Shown here: piece by piece, positions 28,903 to 38,157 of the stretch
Numbering within the stretch: position 1 is the first letter of the stretch
How the letters are laid out: every line of letters starts with the position of its first letter
Assembly: GCA_900544115.1 (NCBI GenBank)
Contig: UQTW01000003.1
Span: forward strand, 1-64,000
Length of the DNA stretch: 64,000 bases
Direction: 5' to 3'
Source of the DNA: an uncultured Collinsella sp.
GTDB taxonomy: Bacteria > Actinomycetota > Coriobacteriia > Coriobacteriales > Coriobacteriaceae
Translations under genes and position numbers: made by a program
Notes under the pieces: generated by a model
What the model saw: the letters and a program-made list of their open reading frames with translations, nothing else
What the model was told of the DNA's origin: nothing
Database searches by the model: none

Positions 28903-29124
28903 ATGAAAGAGCTATTCACTTGTGCGAACTGCGGCGACTGCGCCGTAAAGCTGGGCTTCGGCTTCACGTTCCCGGATACCTACATCTGCACGCAGCGCGG
29001 CGACGAGGTCGAGCCCGACGACGGCTGCACGTTCGGGTGCGAGGGCGTGCCGGTGCAGGCCATCGAGGCCATCGAGGCGGACGTCAACGGTCGCGTTGGC
29101 TACGGCTGCGAGGTGCTCGACTGA
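28903..29124 (+). CDS. Small Cys-rich protein, 73 aa
   Basis: MKELFTCANCGDCAVKLGFG then FTFPDTYICTQRGDE, GCTFGCEGVP and YGCEVLD give several Cys pairs. Unknown function. Stop overlaps the next start by one base; GAGAGATTGGGGCAGGC precedes the ATG. Confidence 0.55.
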   Translation: MKELFTCANCGDCAVKLGFGFTFPDTYICTQRGDEVEPDDGCTFGCEGVPVQAIEAIEADVNGRVGYGCEVLD

Positions 29125-29546
29125 TGGCCTACGGGCTCGTCGGCGGCGTCGGCGACCACGGGCGGCACGGCACCCTCATCACCGAGGAGATCGTAAACGC
29201 CGCGAAGCTGGATACCGCCGAGTGCATCGAGATACGGCAGAACAACATCGAGCGGGTCGAGAAGGCCCTCCTGCGCGCCTACAAGACGGGCCTAGAGGAG
29301 ATAGGCCTCGTCGCGGAGGGCTATGCCAAGGCGACGTGCCCGGTCGACACGGGTAGGTTGCGCAACTCCGTCACGCACCTACTCAAAGGCTACGACTGCT
29401 TCATCGGGACCAACGTCGAGTACGCGCCATACGTCGAGGAGGGGACTTCCCGCATGAAGGGCAAGCACTTCCTGCGCAAGGCGGCCATGGGTCACGGCGA
29501 CACGTACCGGGCGATTCTCGAGAAGCACCTGAGGGGCGGCGCGTAG
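29124..29546 (+). CDS. HK97 gp10-like head-tail/tail-completion protein
   Basis: 140 residues. YKTGLEEIGLVAEGYAKATC, PVDTGRLRNSVTHLL and VEYAPYVEEGTSRMKGKHFL are the hallmark motifs of the HK97 gp10/minor capsid/neck family. Normally it lies among connector genes after the coat protein; here it precedes the scaffold gene, a modest rearrangement. Confidence 0.85.
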   Translation: MAYGLVGGVGDHGRHGTLITEEIVNAAKLDTAECIEIRQNNIERVEKALLRAYKTGLEEIGLVAEGYAKATCPVDTGRLRNSVTHLLKGYDCFIGTNVEYAPYVEEGTSRMKGKHFLRKAAMGHGDTYRAILEKHLRGGA

Positions 29547-29655
29547 GGCCGCGTTACTCCGCTTGGATACTCACCCTTGCCGCGAGGTATTGCGGCGCGG
29601 GCCCTGCCGAGGCAACAGGCTGGGACCCGCCCATTCCGAAGCAAGGGAGATTCTG

Positions 29656-30219
29656 TTGGCACTCACGCGAAAGATGCTCAAGGCAATGGGCATCGAGGAC
29701 GAGAAGATCGACCAGATCATCGAGGAGCACGCCGAGAGCGTGGACGCGCTCAAGGCGCAGCGCGACGAGTTCAAGGAGGCCGCGGGCAAGGCGGACGGCT
29801 ACAAGAAGGAGCTGGACGCGCTCAAGGCCAAGGGCGAGGGCGCGGGCGAGTACGAGGAAAAGTACAAGGCCAAGTGCAAGGAGCTCGACGACTTCAAGGC
29901 CAAGGTCGAGGGCGAGAAGGCCGCAGCCGAGAAGCGCGGCCTGTACCGAGAGCTGCTCAAGTCGGCGGGCGTCGACCCCAAGCGCATCGAGACCGTTCTC
30001 AAGGTTTCCGACCTCGAGAACGTGACCGTCAAGGACGGCGCTATCGAAGGCGCGGACAAGCTCACCGAGGGCATCAAGGCCGACTGGGCCGACTTCATCG
30101 CAACCACAACCGTCAAGGGCGCCGACGTGGCCCACGCCCCCAAGGGCGAGGGCGGCAAGGACACCAACGAAATGAGCACCGCCGAGTACATGAAGTACAA
30201 GGCGGAGCAGAGAGGCTAA
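29656..30219 (+). CDS. Phage capsid scaffolding protein
   Basis: 187 residues from TTG at 29656 (AAGGGAG upstream). LTRKMLKAMGIEDEKIDQII and EEHAESVDALKAQRDEFKEA followed by long charged helices (KAKCKELDDFKAKVEGEKAA) are typical of the phage minor structural GP20/scaffold family that guides prohead assembly and is released or degraded. ESAGVDPKRI-like and KADWADFIATTTVKG sequences lie near the C-terminus. Directly precedes the coat gene. Confidence 0.88.
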   Translation: MALTRKMLKAMGIEDEKIDQIIEEHAESVDALKAQRDEFKEAAGKADGYKKELDALKAKGEGAGEYEEKYKAKCKELDDFKAKVEGEKAAAEKRGLYRELLKSAGVDPKRIETVLKVSDLENVTVKDGAIEGADKLTEGIKADWADFIATTTVKGADVAHAPKGEGGKDTNEMSTAEYMKYKAEQRG

Positions 30220-30228
30220 GGGGTTTCA

Positions 30229-31110
30229 ATGTCGAACACCATCCTTACACCCAACATCATCGCCAACGAGGCGCTGGACGTTCTGCGCACCAACGCCGTC
30301 ATGGCCAACCTCGTCCACCGCGACTACTCCTCCGAGTTCGTCGCTGGCGTGGGCGACACCATCACCGTCCGCAAGCCCGCCACCTTCGAGGCCAAGGAGT
30401 TTACTACCGAGGTCGAGGTGCAGGACGCCACGGAGGGCAAGGTTCCCGTCAAGATGGACAAGCTGCTCGACGTGACGTTCGCCGTCACGTCCAAGGAGCT
30501 GACGATGGGCATCGTCGACTTCTCCGCGCAGTTCCTCGTACCCGCGATGCAGGCCTTCGCCGACAAGATCGACGGCTACCTGCTCGCGCTCGAGAAGGAC
30601 GTCACGAACCGCGTCGACCACACCAAGGGCGCCATCGCCGTGGCGGACATCATCGCCGCCCGCAAGTTCCTCGTGGACGCCAAGGCACCCTCCACGGAGC
30701 GCCGCTTCGTCTACGGCTCCCAGGCCGAGGCCGACCTGCTCAACACCGAGGCGTTTGTGAACGCCTCCGCCGTCGGCGACAACGGTACCGCCCTCAAGGA
30801 GGCATCGCTTGGCCGCAAGTACGGCCTCGACTTCTACTGCGACCAGAACGTGCAGAAGACCACGGAGGAGACGGCCAACTACACGCCGTCCATCGCGTTC
30901 CACAAGAACGCCTTCGCGCTCGTGACCCGCCAGCTCGAGATGCCGCTCGGCGCTCCCAAGGCGTTCTCCACCTCCTACGACGGCTTCGGCCTGCGCGTCG
31001 TGCAGGGCTACGACCAGAAGACCAAGACCGACACCGTCTCCATCGACATGCTCTGCGGCGTCAAGACCCTCAGCCCCGAGCTCGCCGCAGTCATCACCGA
31101 TAAGCGATAG
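30229..31110 (+). CDS. Major capsid protein, P22 coat (gp5) family
   Basis: 293 residues. Recognised from SNTILTPNIIANEALDVLRT, LVHRDYSSEFVAGVGDTITV, RKPATFEAKEF and the conserved C-terminal part GYDQKTKTDTVSIDMLCGVK. This P22 coat/N4-gp56-like group has an HK97 fold with an extra inserted domain. Immediately follows the scaffold gene and should be the most abundant structural protein. Confidence 0.9.
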   Translation: MSNTILTPNIIANEALDVLRTNAVMANLVHRDYSSEFVAGVGDTITVRKPATFEAKEFTTEVEVQDATEGKVPVKMDKLLDVTFAVTSKELTMGIVDFSAQFLVPAMQAFADKIDGYLLALEKDVTNRVDHTKGAIAVADIIAARKFLVDAKAPSTERRFVYGSQAEADLLNTEAFVNASAVGDNGTALKEASLGRKYGLDFYCDQNVQKTTEETANYTPSIAFHKNAFALVTRQLEMPLGAPKAFSTSYDGFGLRVVQGYDQKTKTDTVSIDMLCGVKTLSPELAAVITDKR

Positions 31111-31118
31111 GCGCAGAG

Positions 31119-31535
31119 ATGCTCGAGCAGGTGCTTCTGTCGCTGCGCAACTGGTTCGTCGCCGACAAGCGCACGGGGCGCGTCCGTATCGAGGACGGCC
31201 ACCTCGTGCCGCCCGCGGCCCTCGGCCTCAAGGAGGGCCAGTACGTCCGCATCACGGGCTCGACCTTCAACGACGGGCTGCACGCGTGGCCCTACAAAGG
31301 ACTCACGGACGAGGAGTTCGTCGGCACCGTCTGGGCGCTCGCCATCCCACAGGCCGTGGTCGACCTCGCTGACGAGATCGCAGCGTGGCAGACCGAGCAC
31401 GCCAAGGAGCTAGACAGCCCCTACGCGAGCGAGAGCTTCGGCGGCTACAGCTACACGCGCGTCGGCGGCGACGGCTCGCCAATCACGTGGCGGCAGCAGT
31501 TCAAGGCGCGTCTCGACCCTTGGAGAAAGCTGTGA
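31119..31535 (+). CDS. Probable head-tail connector protein, 138 aa
   Basis: MLEQVLLSLRNWFVADKRTG, then RIEDGHLVPPAALGLKEGQY, YVRITGSTFNDGLHAWPYKG and a helical C-terminus ending WRQQFKARLDPWRKL. Position right after the coat gene and size fit a gp6-like adaptor. Overlaps the next gene by 4 nt. Confidence 0.7.
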   Translation: MLEQVLLSLRNWFVADKRTGRVRIEDGHLVPPAALGLKEGQYVRITGSTFNDGLHAWPYKGLTDEEFVGTVWALAIPQAVVDLADEIAAWQTEHAKELDSPYASESFGGYSYTRVGGDGSPITWRQQFKARLDPWRKL

Positions 31536-31885
31536 GCCGCCTGTACGAGCGCATGGCGGTGGCGTGCGCGAGGCTCGTCGCAAAGACCGAGCCTGACAGC
31601 GAGGGCGGCCTCAAGACCGTCCTCGCCGTCGGCGACGGCTTCACGGCGGCGATCGTGCGCGACAGCTCCACGGCCTCGCGTATCGCGGAGCACGACGGCG
31701 TGAGGAACGTCTACACCGTGACGACCGCCGAGCCGCTGCGGTACGGCGACCTCTTCCAGCGTGCGTTCGACGGGCAGGTATTCCGCTGCACGTCGAACGC
31801 GGACGACGGCGCCGCGCCGTGCTGCGCGTCGTTTGGCTTCGGCCAGTGCAGCGCGGAGGAGTGGGAGGTGCCGGATGGCGACTAA
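31532..31885 (+). CDS. Probable head-closure/neck protein, 117 aa
   Basis: GTG start (GTGA overlap). The beta-rich body (LFQRAFDGQVFRCTSNADDG) and the sequence LRYGDLFQRAFDGQ recall head-closure (stopper) proteins. Assigned by position as much as by sequence. Confidence 0.6.
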   Translation: MSRLYERMAVACARLVAKTEPDSEGGLKTVLAVGDGFTAAIVRDSSTASRIAEHDGVRNVYTVTTAEPLRYGDLFQRAFDGQVFRCTSNADDGAAPCCASFGFGQCSAEEWEVPDGD

Positions 31886-32243
31886 GGCGGCAGCGCTGCA
31901 GGCGTGGCTCGAGGGCTTCGGGCTGCCCGTGTACCGCGACTCGGCGGTGCCGGGCGAGGTGAAGATGCCATACATCACCTACGACCTGCCGACCGCGACA
32001 TTCGGCACGCAGTGTAACTCCGAGGTGAACCTCTGGTACCGGACCTCGTCCGAGGCCGCGCCCAACGCCAAGGCCGAGGAAGTCGCCCGGGCGCTGGGAT
32101 TGTCGGGCGTGCTGCTGCCGTGCGACGGCGGCGGCATGTGGGTGATGCAGGGAGATCCGTTCTGCGTCGCCATGGCCGACGAGGACAACGCCGTGAAGCG
32201 CCGAATCATCAACCTGACCATTGAGTACATGACCAGCTACTAG
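31875..32243 (+). CDS. Probable tail-completion/tail-terminator protein, 122 aa
   Basis: An alpha/beta protein (AALQAWLEGFGLPVYRDSAV, MPYITYDLPTATFGTQ, LPCDGGGMWVMQGDPFCVAM). The pattern, with an N-terminal helix then strands and RIINLTIEYMTSY at the end, fits the gp17/tail-terminator class. It overlaps the upstream gene by 11 nt. Confidence 0.65.
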   Translation: MATKAAALQAWLEGFGLPVYRDSAVPGEVKMPYITYDLPTATFGTQCNSEVNLWYRTSSEAAPNAKAEEVARALGLSGVLLPCDGGGMWVMQGDPFCVAMADEDNAVKRRIINLTIEYMTSY

Positions 32244-32251
32244 GAGGTCAT

Positions 32252-32821
32252 ATGTCTAAGTTCACGCGCATCCCCGATAACACATTCAAGGAGATCGTCA
32301 TCAACGCTGGCCTGCTCGCCACGAACTTCAACCCCAAGACCGCAGAGGTCGCGGAGTCCGAGCTGATGGGCGCGACGAGCGGCGGAACCAGCTTCGCCGC
32401 CACACCCAGCTTCATCGACTACGGCGAGGACATCGACAACTGCCCCGCCAACACGATGGAGCTGAAGCGCATCGACAGCATCGAGGCCAAGCTGAGCGGC
32501 ACCTTCGTGACCATTAACACCCCGCTCGGCATGAAGCTCGCAGCCGCAGCCGACGAGACCGAGGGGAAGATCGTCCCGCGCTCCGCGCTTTCGGAGGACG
32601 ACTTCGCCGACATCTGGCTCATCGGCGACTACTCGGGCGAGAGCGGCAACGGCTATATCGCCATTCACCTCATTAACGCGCTCAACACGGGCGGCCTGCA
32701 GATCACGACGCAGAACAAGTCCAAGGGCCAGTTCGCGTTCGAGTTCACGGGCCACTACTCCATCAAGACCCCCGAGATCGTGCCCTACGAGATTTATATC
32801 AAACAGGAGATTGGAGCCTAA
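32252..32821 (+). CDS. Major tail tube protein
   Basis: 189 residues. FKEIVINAGLLATNFNPKTA, EVAESELMGATSGGTSFAAT, KLSGTFVTINTPLG, IHLINALNTGGLQITTQNKS and KGQFAFEFTGHYSIKTPEIV match the tail-tube family of long-tailed phages. It precedes the tail chaperone pair and tape measure, the usual order. AGGAGGTC ribosome-binding site. Confidence 0.85.
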   Translation: MSKFTRIPDNTFKEIVINAGLLATNFNPKTAEVAESELMGATSGGTSFAATPSFIDYGEDIDNCPANTMELKRIDSIEAKLSGTFVTINTPLGMKLAAAADETEGKIVPRSALSEDDFADIWLIGDYSGESGNGYIAIHLINALNTGGLQITTQNKSKGQFAFEFTGHYSIKTPEIVPYEIYIKQEIGA

Positions 32822-32823
32822 CC

Positions 32824-33249
32824 ATGAAACTAGAGAACCTTAATGCCGACGAGTTCCAGAACGCCATGTGCCTTTTGGCCGACGTGGCGGAGGACGTCAT
32901 GAACGGCGAGCTCGGCGCGAAGGCAAAGGCCTCCTACGCCAAGTTCCGCTCCGACTCCGCCAAGGCCAAGGCCAAGGCGACCGCCAAGGCGAAGGGCGAC
33001 CCCGAGGCCGCGAAGGCAGCCGCCACCGCCGAGGTCAACGGCCTCGCCGTGGACATGGTGGCCGATCTTCTGCCCGACGTGCTGCGCCTGGGCGGCGAGA
33101 TCAGCTACAAGCTGCTCGCCGCACTCGACGGCCAGACGCTCGAGGAGTACAAGGCCGACTTCACCGTCAAGAAGTGGGTGAACGACATCAAGGATGCCAT
33201 CGACGGCATCGACGGCATCAAGGACATCCTGGCTCCTTTTTTTGGATAG
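32824..33249 (+). CDS. Tail assembly chaperone (gpG-like), unshifted product
   Basis: 141 residues. Helical with an Ala/Lys-rich repeat (SAKAKAKATAKAKGDPEAAK), then VADLLPDVLRLGGEISYKLL and ending LAPFFG at a slippery T run. In siphoviruses this protein chaperones the tape measure and is also made as a frameshifted longer form. Confidence 0.85.
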   Translation: MKLENLNADEFQNAMCLLADVAEDVMNGELGAKAKASYAKFRSDSAKAKAKATAKAKGDPEAAKAAATAEVNGLAVDMVADLLPDVLRLGGEISYKLLAALDGQTLEEYKADFTVKKWVNDIKDAIDGIDGIKDILAPFFG

Positions 33250-33545
33250 CCGCCGAGGACCCATCTCACATATGGCTCTGTCTGGGCGAGTACGTCGGGC
33301 CACGGCGTGCTCGCCCTTTCTGTAGGTACATGGTCGCGCGGTGGCGCGAGCGGGACGAGCGGGAGGCGTTCCGCGTGTACCTGAGCGAGTCGGTGCGCCT
33401 CATGGCGCAGGGGAAGTGGCTCAAGGAGCCCTTCCTGAGCATCGTCAACGGCGGTGCGGGCGATGGGTCCGAGGCGGAGGACGCGCGCAGCGGCGACGAG
33501 ATCGCCGCAGACATCATCGAGCGGATGGGATTGAAGGTGGTCTAG
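32824..33545 (+). CDS. Tail assembly chaperone fusion (gpGT-like) via -1 frameshift
   Basis: The upstream frame ends at a stop (33247-33249) just after T TTT TTT (33237-33243). A -1 shift there continues without a stop to 33545 as FFWIAAEDPSHIWLCLGEYV, RYMVARWRERDEREAFRVYL and DEIAADIIERMGLKVV, giving about 240 residues. The second frame has no plausible start of its own, and the arrangement between tube and tape-measure genes is the standard one for programmed frameshifting. Confidence 0.82.
33237..33243 (+). promoter_or_regulatory. Slippery heptamer for -1 frameshift
   Basis: T TTT TTT in the zero frame (codons ttt at 33238 and 33241), 4 nt before the zero-frame stop. Confidence 0.8.
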
Positions 33546-35969
33546 GTGAACCTTCTCGACCTGATGATTAAGGTCGGCCTCAAGGACGAGGCCAGCGGCA
33601 AGGCCGAGGGCGTGGCCTCGAAGGTCGTGGGCACGCTCGGCAAGGCCGGCGCGACCGCCGCCAAGGCGATAGGCGTTGGCGTCGCCGCCGTGGGGGCGGG
33701 CGTCACCGCCATCACGGGCATGAGCATGAGCGCATACGCCGCATACGAGCAGAACGTCGGCGGCATCCAGAAGATTTTCGGCAACATGGGCAAGTCGCTC
33801 GACGAGTACGCCGCGCTTACGGGACAGACCGTCGAGCAGTGCTCCGGTAAGTGGGAGCAGCTCGAGCAGGCCCAGACGACGGTGCTGGCAAACGCCGACC
33901 GCGCCTACATAACGGCCGGCCTGAGCGCCAACCGGTACATGGAGCAGGTCACAGGCTTCTCGGCCTCGCTTGTCAAATCGCTCGGGGGCGACACGGTCAA
34001 GGCGGCCGAGTACGCCAACACGGCCATGGTCGACATGAGCGACAACGCAAACACCTTCGGCACGGCGATGGAGGACCTCCAGAACGCGTACCAAGGATTT
34101 GCCAAGCAGAACTACACGATGCTCGACAACCTCAAGCTGGGGTATGGCGGAACCAAGGAGGAGATGCAGCGCCTCGTCAAGGACGCGCACGCCGTCAACT
34201 CCGCCGTGGACGAGTCGAGTCTCTCATTCGACAATATCGTGCTCGCCATCCATACGATGCAGGAGCAGATGCAGATCGCCGGCACGACCTCGCGCGAGGC
34301 CGCGACGACCATCGAGGGCTCCTGCAACATGGCGAAGGCCGCCTGGGAGAACTGGGTGACGGAGCTGGGCAAGAACGACGCCGACATGGGCAAGCTCACC
34401 GAGGAGCTGTTACAGTCGGTCGAGACGGCGGCCTCGAACGTCATCCCGCGCGTGGCGACCATCGCCGGCACTGCGCTGTCGCAGCTACCGAGCCTTGTCA
34501 CGTCGCTCGGCCCCGTGCTCGGTCAGGCGTTCGTCAGCATCTTCACGCAGGCACTCGACAGCGCGGCGGCAGCCGTGCCCGGGCCCATGGGCGACATCCT
34601 CTCCGCCGTGTCGGACGGCATGGACGAGATCGGCGAGCGCTTCAAGGGCCTGCGGGAGATCTGGTCGGTTGGTGACAACCCGCTCGAGTCTTTGCACCTC
34701 GCCATGGTCTACGGCCTGACGCTGCTCGAGGGCGACCTTTCCACGCTGCAGGAGAACATCACCTCATCGCTGCCCGGCATCGCCGAGGGCTTCGCCGACG
34801 TGGGCGGCGAGGTCGTTCCCAAGCTCGCCGAGGGAATCGAGATGGGGCTGTCGTTCCTCTCCGAGACGGCGGCGTCGCTCATGACATCGCTCGGCGGCTA
34901 CCTGTCCGAGAACCTGCCCTCCATCACGGAGAGCGGCCTGCAGATTCTCACCGGCCTCTCCGAGTCCATAGCCGAGAACGCGGGCGTTCTGGCAGAGGGC
35001 GCGGCGAACCTCATCGTCGGCTTGGCGCAGGGTATCGCCGACAGCCTGCCGACGCTCATCGAGCAGGCTCCGGTCATCGTGCAGAACCTCGCCAGCGCGA
35101 TCAACGACAACGCGCCGATACTGCTCGGTGCCGGCATCCAGGCAATCGTGACGCTGGCGCTTGGCATCGTGCAGGCGATACCGACGCTCATCGCCAACAT
35201 CCCGGCCATCTTCTCGGCCTTCGTCTCGGCTTGGTCGGCGCTCGACTGGCTGAGCCTCGGCAGGAACGCCATCACGTTCCTGGGCAACGGCATCACCGGC
35301 ATGGCCGGTTTCGTCAGCTCGTGCGGCGCCAACATCGTGTCCGCCATCCGCGGCGCAATCCAGAACCTGCCGTCCACCCTGGCGAGCATCGGCCGCAGCG
35401 GAATCAGCAGCCTCGGCTCAGCCATCCGCGGCGCGGTCGGCTTCGTGACCTCGGCTGCAGCCAACATCGGCAGCGCGATCATGAGCGCCCTGTCCTCCAT
35501 CCCGGGCCGCGTGGTGTCCATCGGCTCGCAGATCGTGCAGGGCATCGCAAACGGAATCAGCGGCGCGGCAGGCGTGGTCGTGAGCAAGATTACCGGCGTG
35601 GTGGGCGGCGCCATCGACGCTGCCAAGAACCTGCTCGGAATCCACTCGCCCTCGCGCGTGTTCCGCAAGATGTTCGGCTACGTGATGCAGGGCGCGGCCC
35701 TCGGCATCGACGACACGGCTGACGAGCCCGTGAAGTCCATGAGGTCGGCGGTGCGCAACGTCGAGAAGGCCGCCGTGTTCGGCGTGAGCGTTACCGGCGG
35801 CGGAGCATACGGGGCGACCGCCAACGGCGCCGCGGGCATCGCGGGCGGCGGAAACGTTTACAACCTCTACCTCGACGGCGACCTGCTGGGCATCGACGGG
35901 CGCGTGGCGTCCGCGTTCAGGGCCTTCGTCGCGGCGGTGGAGCAGAGCATGGCGATGGGGGTCGCGTAG
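33546..35969 (+). CDS. Tail tape measure protein
   Basis: 807 residues from GTG at 33546. The N-terminal part has the TMP core (YAAYEQNVGGIQKIFGNMGK, YALTGQTVEQ-like, ADRAYITAGLSANRYMEQVT, GFSASLVKSLGGD, MVDMSDNANTFGTAMEDLQN). The middle is a long run of amphipathic and hydrophobic helical repeats (AEGAANLIVGLAQGIADSLP). The end holds AKNLLGIHSPSRVFRKMFGY. It sets tail length and forms the DNA channel; 807 residues implies a tail of about 120 nm by the usual 1.5 Å per residue rule. Confidence 0.93.
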   Translation: MNLLDLMIKVGLKDEASGKAEGVASKVVGTLGKAGATAAKAIGVGVAAVGAGVTAITGMSMSAYAAYEQNVGGIQKIFGNMGKSLDEYAALTGQTVEQCSGKWEQLEQAQTTVLANADRAYITAGLSANRYMEQVTGFSASLVKSLGGDTVKAAEYANTAMVDMSDNANTFGTAMEDLQNAYQGFAKQNYTMLDNLKLGYGGTKEEMQRLVKDAHAVNSAVDESSLSFDNIVLAIHTMQEQMQIAGTTSREAATTIEGSCNMAKAAWENWVTELGKNDADMGKLTEELLQSVETAASNVIPRVATIAGTALSQLPSLVTSLGPVLGQAFVSIFTQALDSAAAAVPGPMGDILSAVSDGMDEIGERFKGLREIWSVGDNPLESLHLAMVYGLTLLEGDLSTLQENITSSLPGIAEGFADVGGEVVPKLAEGIEMGLSFLSETAASLMTSLGGYLSENLPSITESGLQILTGLSESIAENAGVLAEGAANLIVGLAQGIADSLPTLIEQAPVIVQNLASAINDNAPILLGAGIQAIVTLALGIVQAIPTLIANIPAIFSAFVSAWSALDWLSLGRNAITFLGNGITGMAGFVSSCGANIVSAIRGAIQNLPSTLASIGRSGISSLGSAIRGAVGFVTSAAANIGSAIMSALSSIPGRVVSIGSQIVQGIANGISGAAGVVVSKITGVVGGAIDAAKNLLGIHSPSRVFRKMFGYVMQGAALGIDDTADEPVKSMRSAVRNVEKAAVFGVSVTGGGAYGATANGAAGIAGGGNVYNLYLDGDLLGIDGRVASAFRAFVAAVEQSMAMGVA

Positions 35970-35970
35970 T

Positions 35971-38157
35971 ATGGCGCAGGGAAACTGGGTTCAAGGTGGC
36001 AGTGGCTATAGAAAGTACTGCTGGTGCGCGTACGTGGACGTTGCTGAGGTCGGGCGCACGGACACCACCGTGACCTACCGCGTCACGCACGGCTACGGCA
36101 CGCGCTACGCCATCGACTGCTACGCAAACGGCAGCTCGTCGGCGGGCGGCTCGTGGAACGGCTCGGTATACTCGACGAACAACTCCGGCTGGGTATGGGT
36201 GCAGTGCACGTCGTGCGACGTCGTACTCGCGCGCGGCAACGGCGACGCCTACAACCACACCTTCACGGGCCAGATTAACGTCACGGGCGGCTTCGGCAAC
36301 GGAACGTCGAACGCCTCCAACACCGTCACGGTCCCGTGCCGTGCCTACCACACGCCGCACACGCCGAAGAACATCAGGGCGGAGCGCCTGAGCGACACCA
36401 GCGCGAAGGTCAGCTGGGACGTCGACTACACGGGCATGAACGGCGACTACCCCTGGTCGACCGTGACCGTCGGCGTGGCGAAGAACGGCCCGGGGAAGTT
36501 CACCGACGTCGGCACTGTCAGTTGGGATACCACGAGCCACACCTACAACGGCCTCGAGCCGGGCTGCATGTACATCTTCTCGGCCAAGGCGACGGGCCCC
36601 GGCGGCACGTCGGACTACGGCGTGAGCGCACCGGCGATCTACACCACGCCGACGGCGCTCGGCATGCTCGAGGCCGTCAAGGCGGAGGCGGCGAAGGTCG
36701 TGCTCAAGGGGCGCGACGCACCGGCCTTCGTCGACAGCTGGGAGTTCCAGCTCACGACCGACGGCGGAAAGACGTGGGTCGATGCGGACGTGAACGCCTC
36801 TTGGGAGGACGAGGAGGCACCGGCGGGTACGGTGCGCTACCGTGTCCGCGCTATCAAGAGCGGCCTCAAGGGACCGTGGACCGAGTCAAACGAGGTCACG
36901 ACAATATGCCCGCCGCTCGCACCGTCCATCAGGGGCGTCAGGGCGGCTTACGCCACAGGTTCGACCGCGACGCTTGAATGGGTGCCCAACCATCCGGACG
37001 GCTCGGCGCAGACCTCAGCCGAGGTGCAGGTCACGACGCCGACGGGTCCCACCGCCACGACGGTCGATGGCCCGGGTACGAGCCTGAAGCTGCCGACCGG
37101 CACCAAGGGCCTCTACTCCGTGCGCGTGCGCACCAAGGGCCTCGACGAGGACTGGGGCGCATGGTCGAGCGCGGCGGCATATACCGTGGCGGACGCGCCC
37201 CAGGCATTCTTCACCGATCCGGCTGCGGACGGGGCGACCTTGCGCGCGGTGCCGCATACCTTCACGTGGAAGGTGGCCGACGAGACGGGTGTCAGCCGAC
37301 AGTACCTGTCTTTGTGCGACATCAGGGGCAATCTCCTGTGGAGCGGGACTGTGGACAAGGACGCGCGCTCCTTTGGCCTCGGCTACGCGCAGCACGCCTT
37401 CGTCAACTTCACGCCGTACAGGGTCATGCTCACGGTCACGGCCGGATCGTCGCTATCGGTCACCGTCTCGAGAACTTTCCGGACCGACTGGGCACCGCCA
37501 GCCAAACCGTCGCTCAACATCTTCGTCGACGAGAGGTTGGGATGCCAGCTGTCGGTATTCCCAGGTAAGGCCGACAGTGACGACACGCCCGAAACGTCCT
37601 ACTTCACCGTGTCGCGCGTCCTGCCCGACGGCTCGACCCTGCAGCTCGGCTCGCACCTTGCGGCGGGCGAGGGCGCGAGCGATCCGCTGCCTCCGCTCAA
37701 CAGCGAGTTCGAGTACGTCGCGGTTGCCTATGCCGCGACGGGCGTGAGCACAGCGACGAGGGTCAAAACGACCGTGGCGAGCCGCGAGGTGGCTCTCAAC
37801 TGGGGAGCCGGCGCTGAGAGGTCGTGGCTCGGGCGCTATCTCAAGAAGGGCTCGAGCCGCACGGTGACGCACGGATACAAGATGCTGCACTTCGCCGACG
37901 GCGGGGAAGGGCTGCCCGTCTCGTACGGCATCAACGAACGGGACGTCAAGGACAGCATGGACTTCCTGCTGCTCGACGAGGAGGACTACAAGTCATTCCT
38001 CGAGGTCATGAACATGGCGGGGCGCTTCTGGGTGCGCGATCTCTACGGCGAGCGGTTCCGCGCCCGCCTCAGCTGTAGCGTGAGGCGTTCCGACGGCGCG
38101 TGGGTGGCTTCGTGCGACCCGACGTGGGAGACGTGGGAGGAGCCCGCCAATGGCTGA
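35971..38157 (+). CDS. Tail protein with fibronectin type III-like repeats
   Basis: 728 residues. The front (about 1-115) is beta-rich with aromatic/Gly/Ser sequence (YGTRYAIDCYANGSSSAGGS). Fibronectin type III-like units follow (PKNIRAERLSDTSAKVSWDV ... LEPGCMYIFSAKATG; PLAPSIRGVRAAYATGSTAT ... YSVRVRTKG). The C-terminal about 110 residues (MLHFADGGEGLPVSYGINER, DFLLLDEEDYKSF) look like a baseplate-hub-linked domain. It is probably a distal-tail or surface-adhesion component. The stop overlaps the next gene by 8 nt. Confidence 0.75.
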   Translation: MAQGNWVQGGSGYRKYCWCAYVDVAEVGRTDTTVTYRVTHGYGTRYAIDCYANGSSSAGGSWNGSVYSTNNSGWVWVQCTSCDVVLARGNGDAYNHTFTGQINVTGGFGNGTSNASNTVTVPCRAYHTPHTPKNIRAERLSDTSAKVSWDVDYTGMNGDYPWSTVTVGVAKNGPGKFTDVGTVSWDTTSHTYNGLEPGCMYIFSAKATGPGGTSDYGVSAPAIYTTPTALGMLEAVKAEAAKVVLKGRDAPAFVDSWEFQLTTDGGKTWVDADVNASWEDEEAPAGTVRYRVRAIKSGLKGPWTESNEVTTICPPLAPSIRGVRAAYATGSTATLEWVPNHPDGSAQTSAEVQVTTPTGPTATTVDGPGTSLKLPTGTKGLYSVRVRTKGLDEDWGAWSSAAAYTVADAPQAFFTDPAADGATLRAVPHTFTWKVADETGVSRQYLSLCDIRGNLLWSGTVDKDARSFGLGYAQHAFVNFTPYRVMLTVTAGSSLSVTVSRTFRTDWAPPAKPSLNIFVDERLGCQLSVFPGKADSDDTPETSYFTVSRVLPDGSTLQLGSHLAAGEGASDPLPPLNSEFEYVAVAYAATGVSTATRVKTTVASREVALNWGAGAERSWLGRYLKKGSSRTVTHGYKMLHFADGGEGLPVSYGINERDVKDSMDFLLLDEEDYKSFLEVMNMAGRFWVRDLYGERFRARLSCSVRRSDGAWVASCDPTWETWEEPANG

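Noticed and set aside
33105..34190. 361-codon minus-strand frame over the tail genes
   Set aside because: Shadow of the tail chaperone and tape-measure genes; no family similarity.
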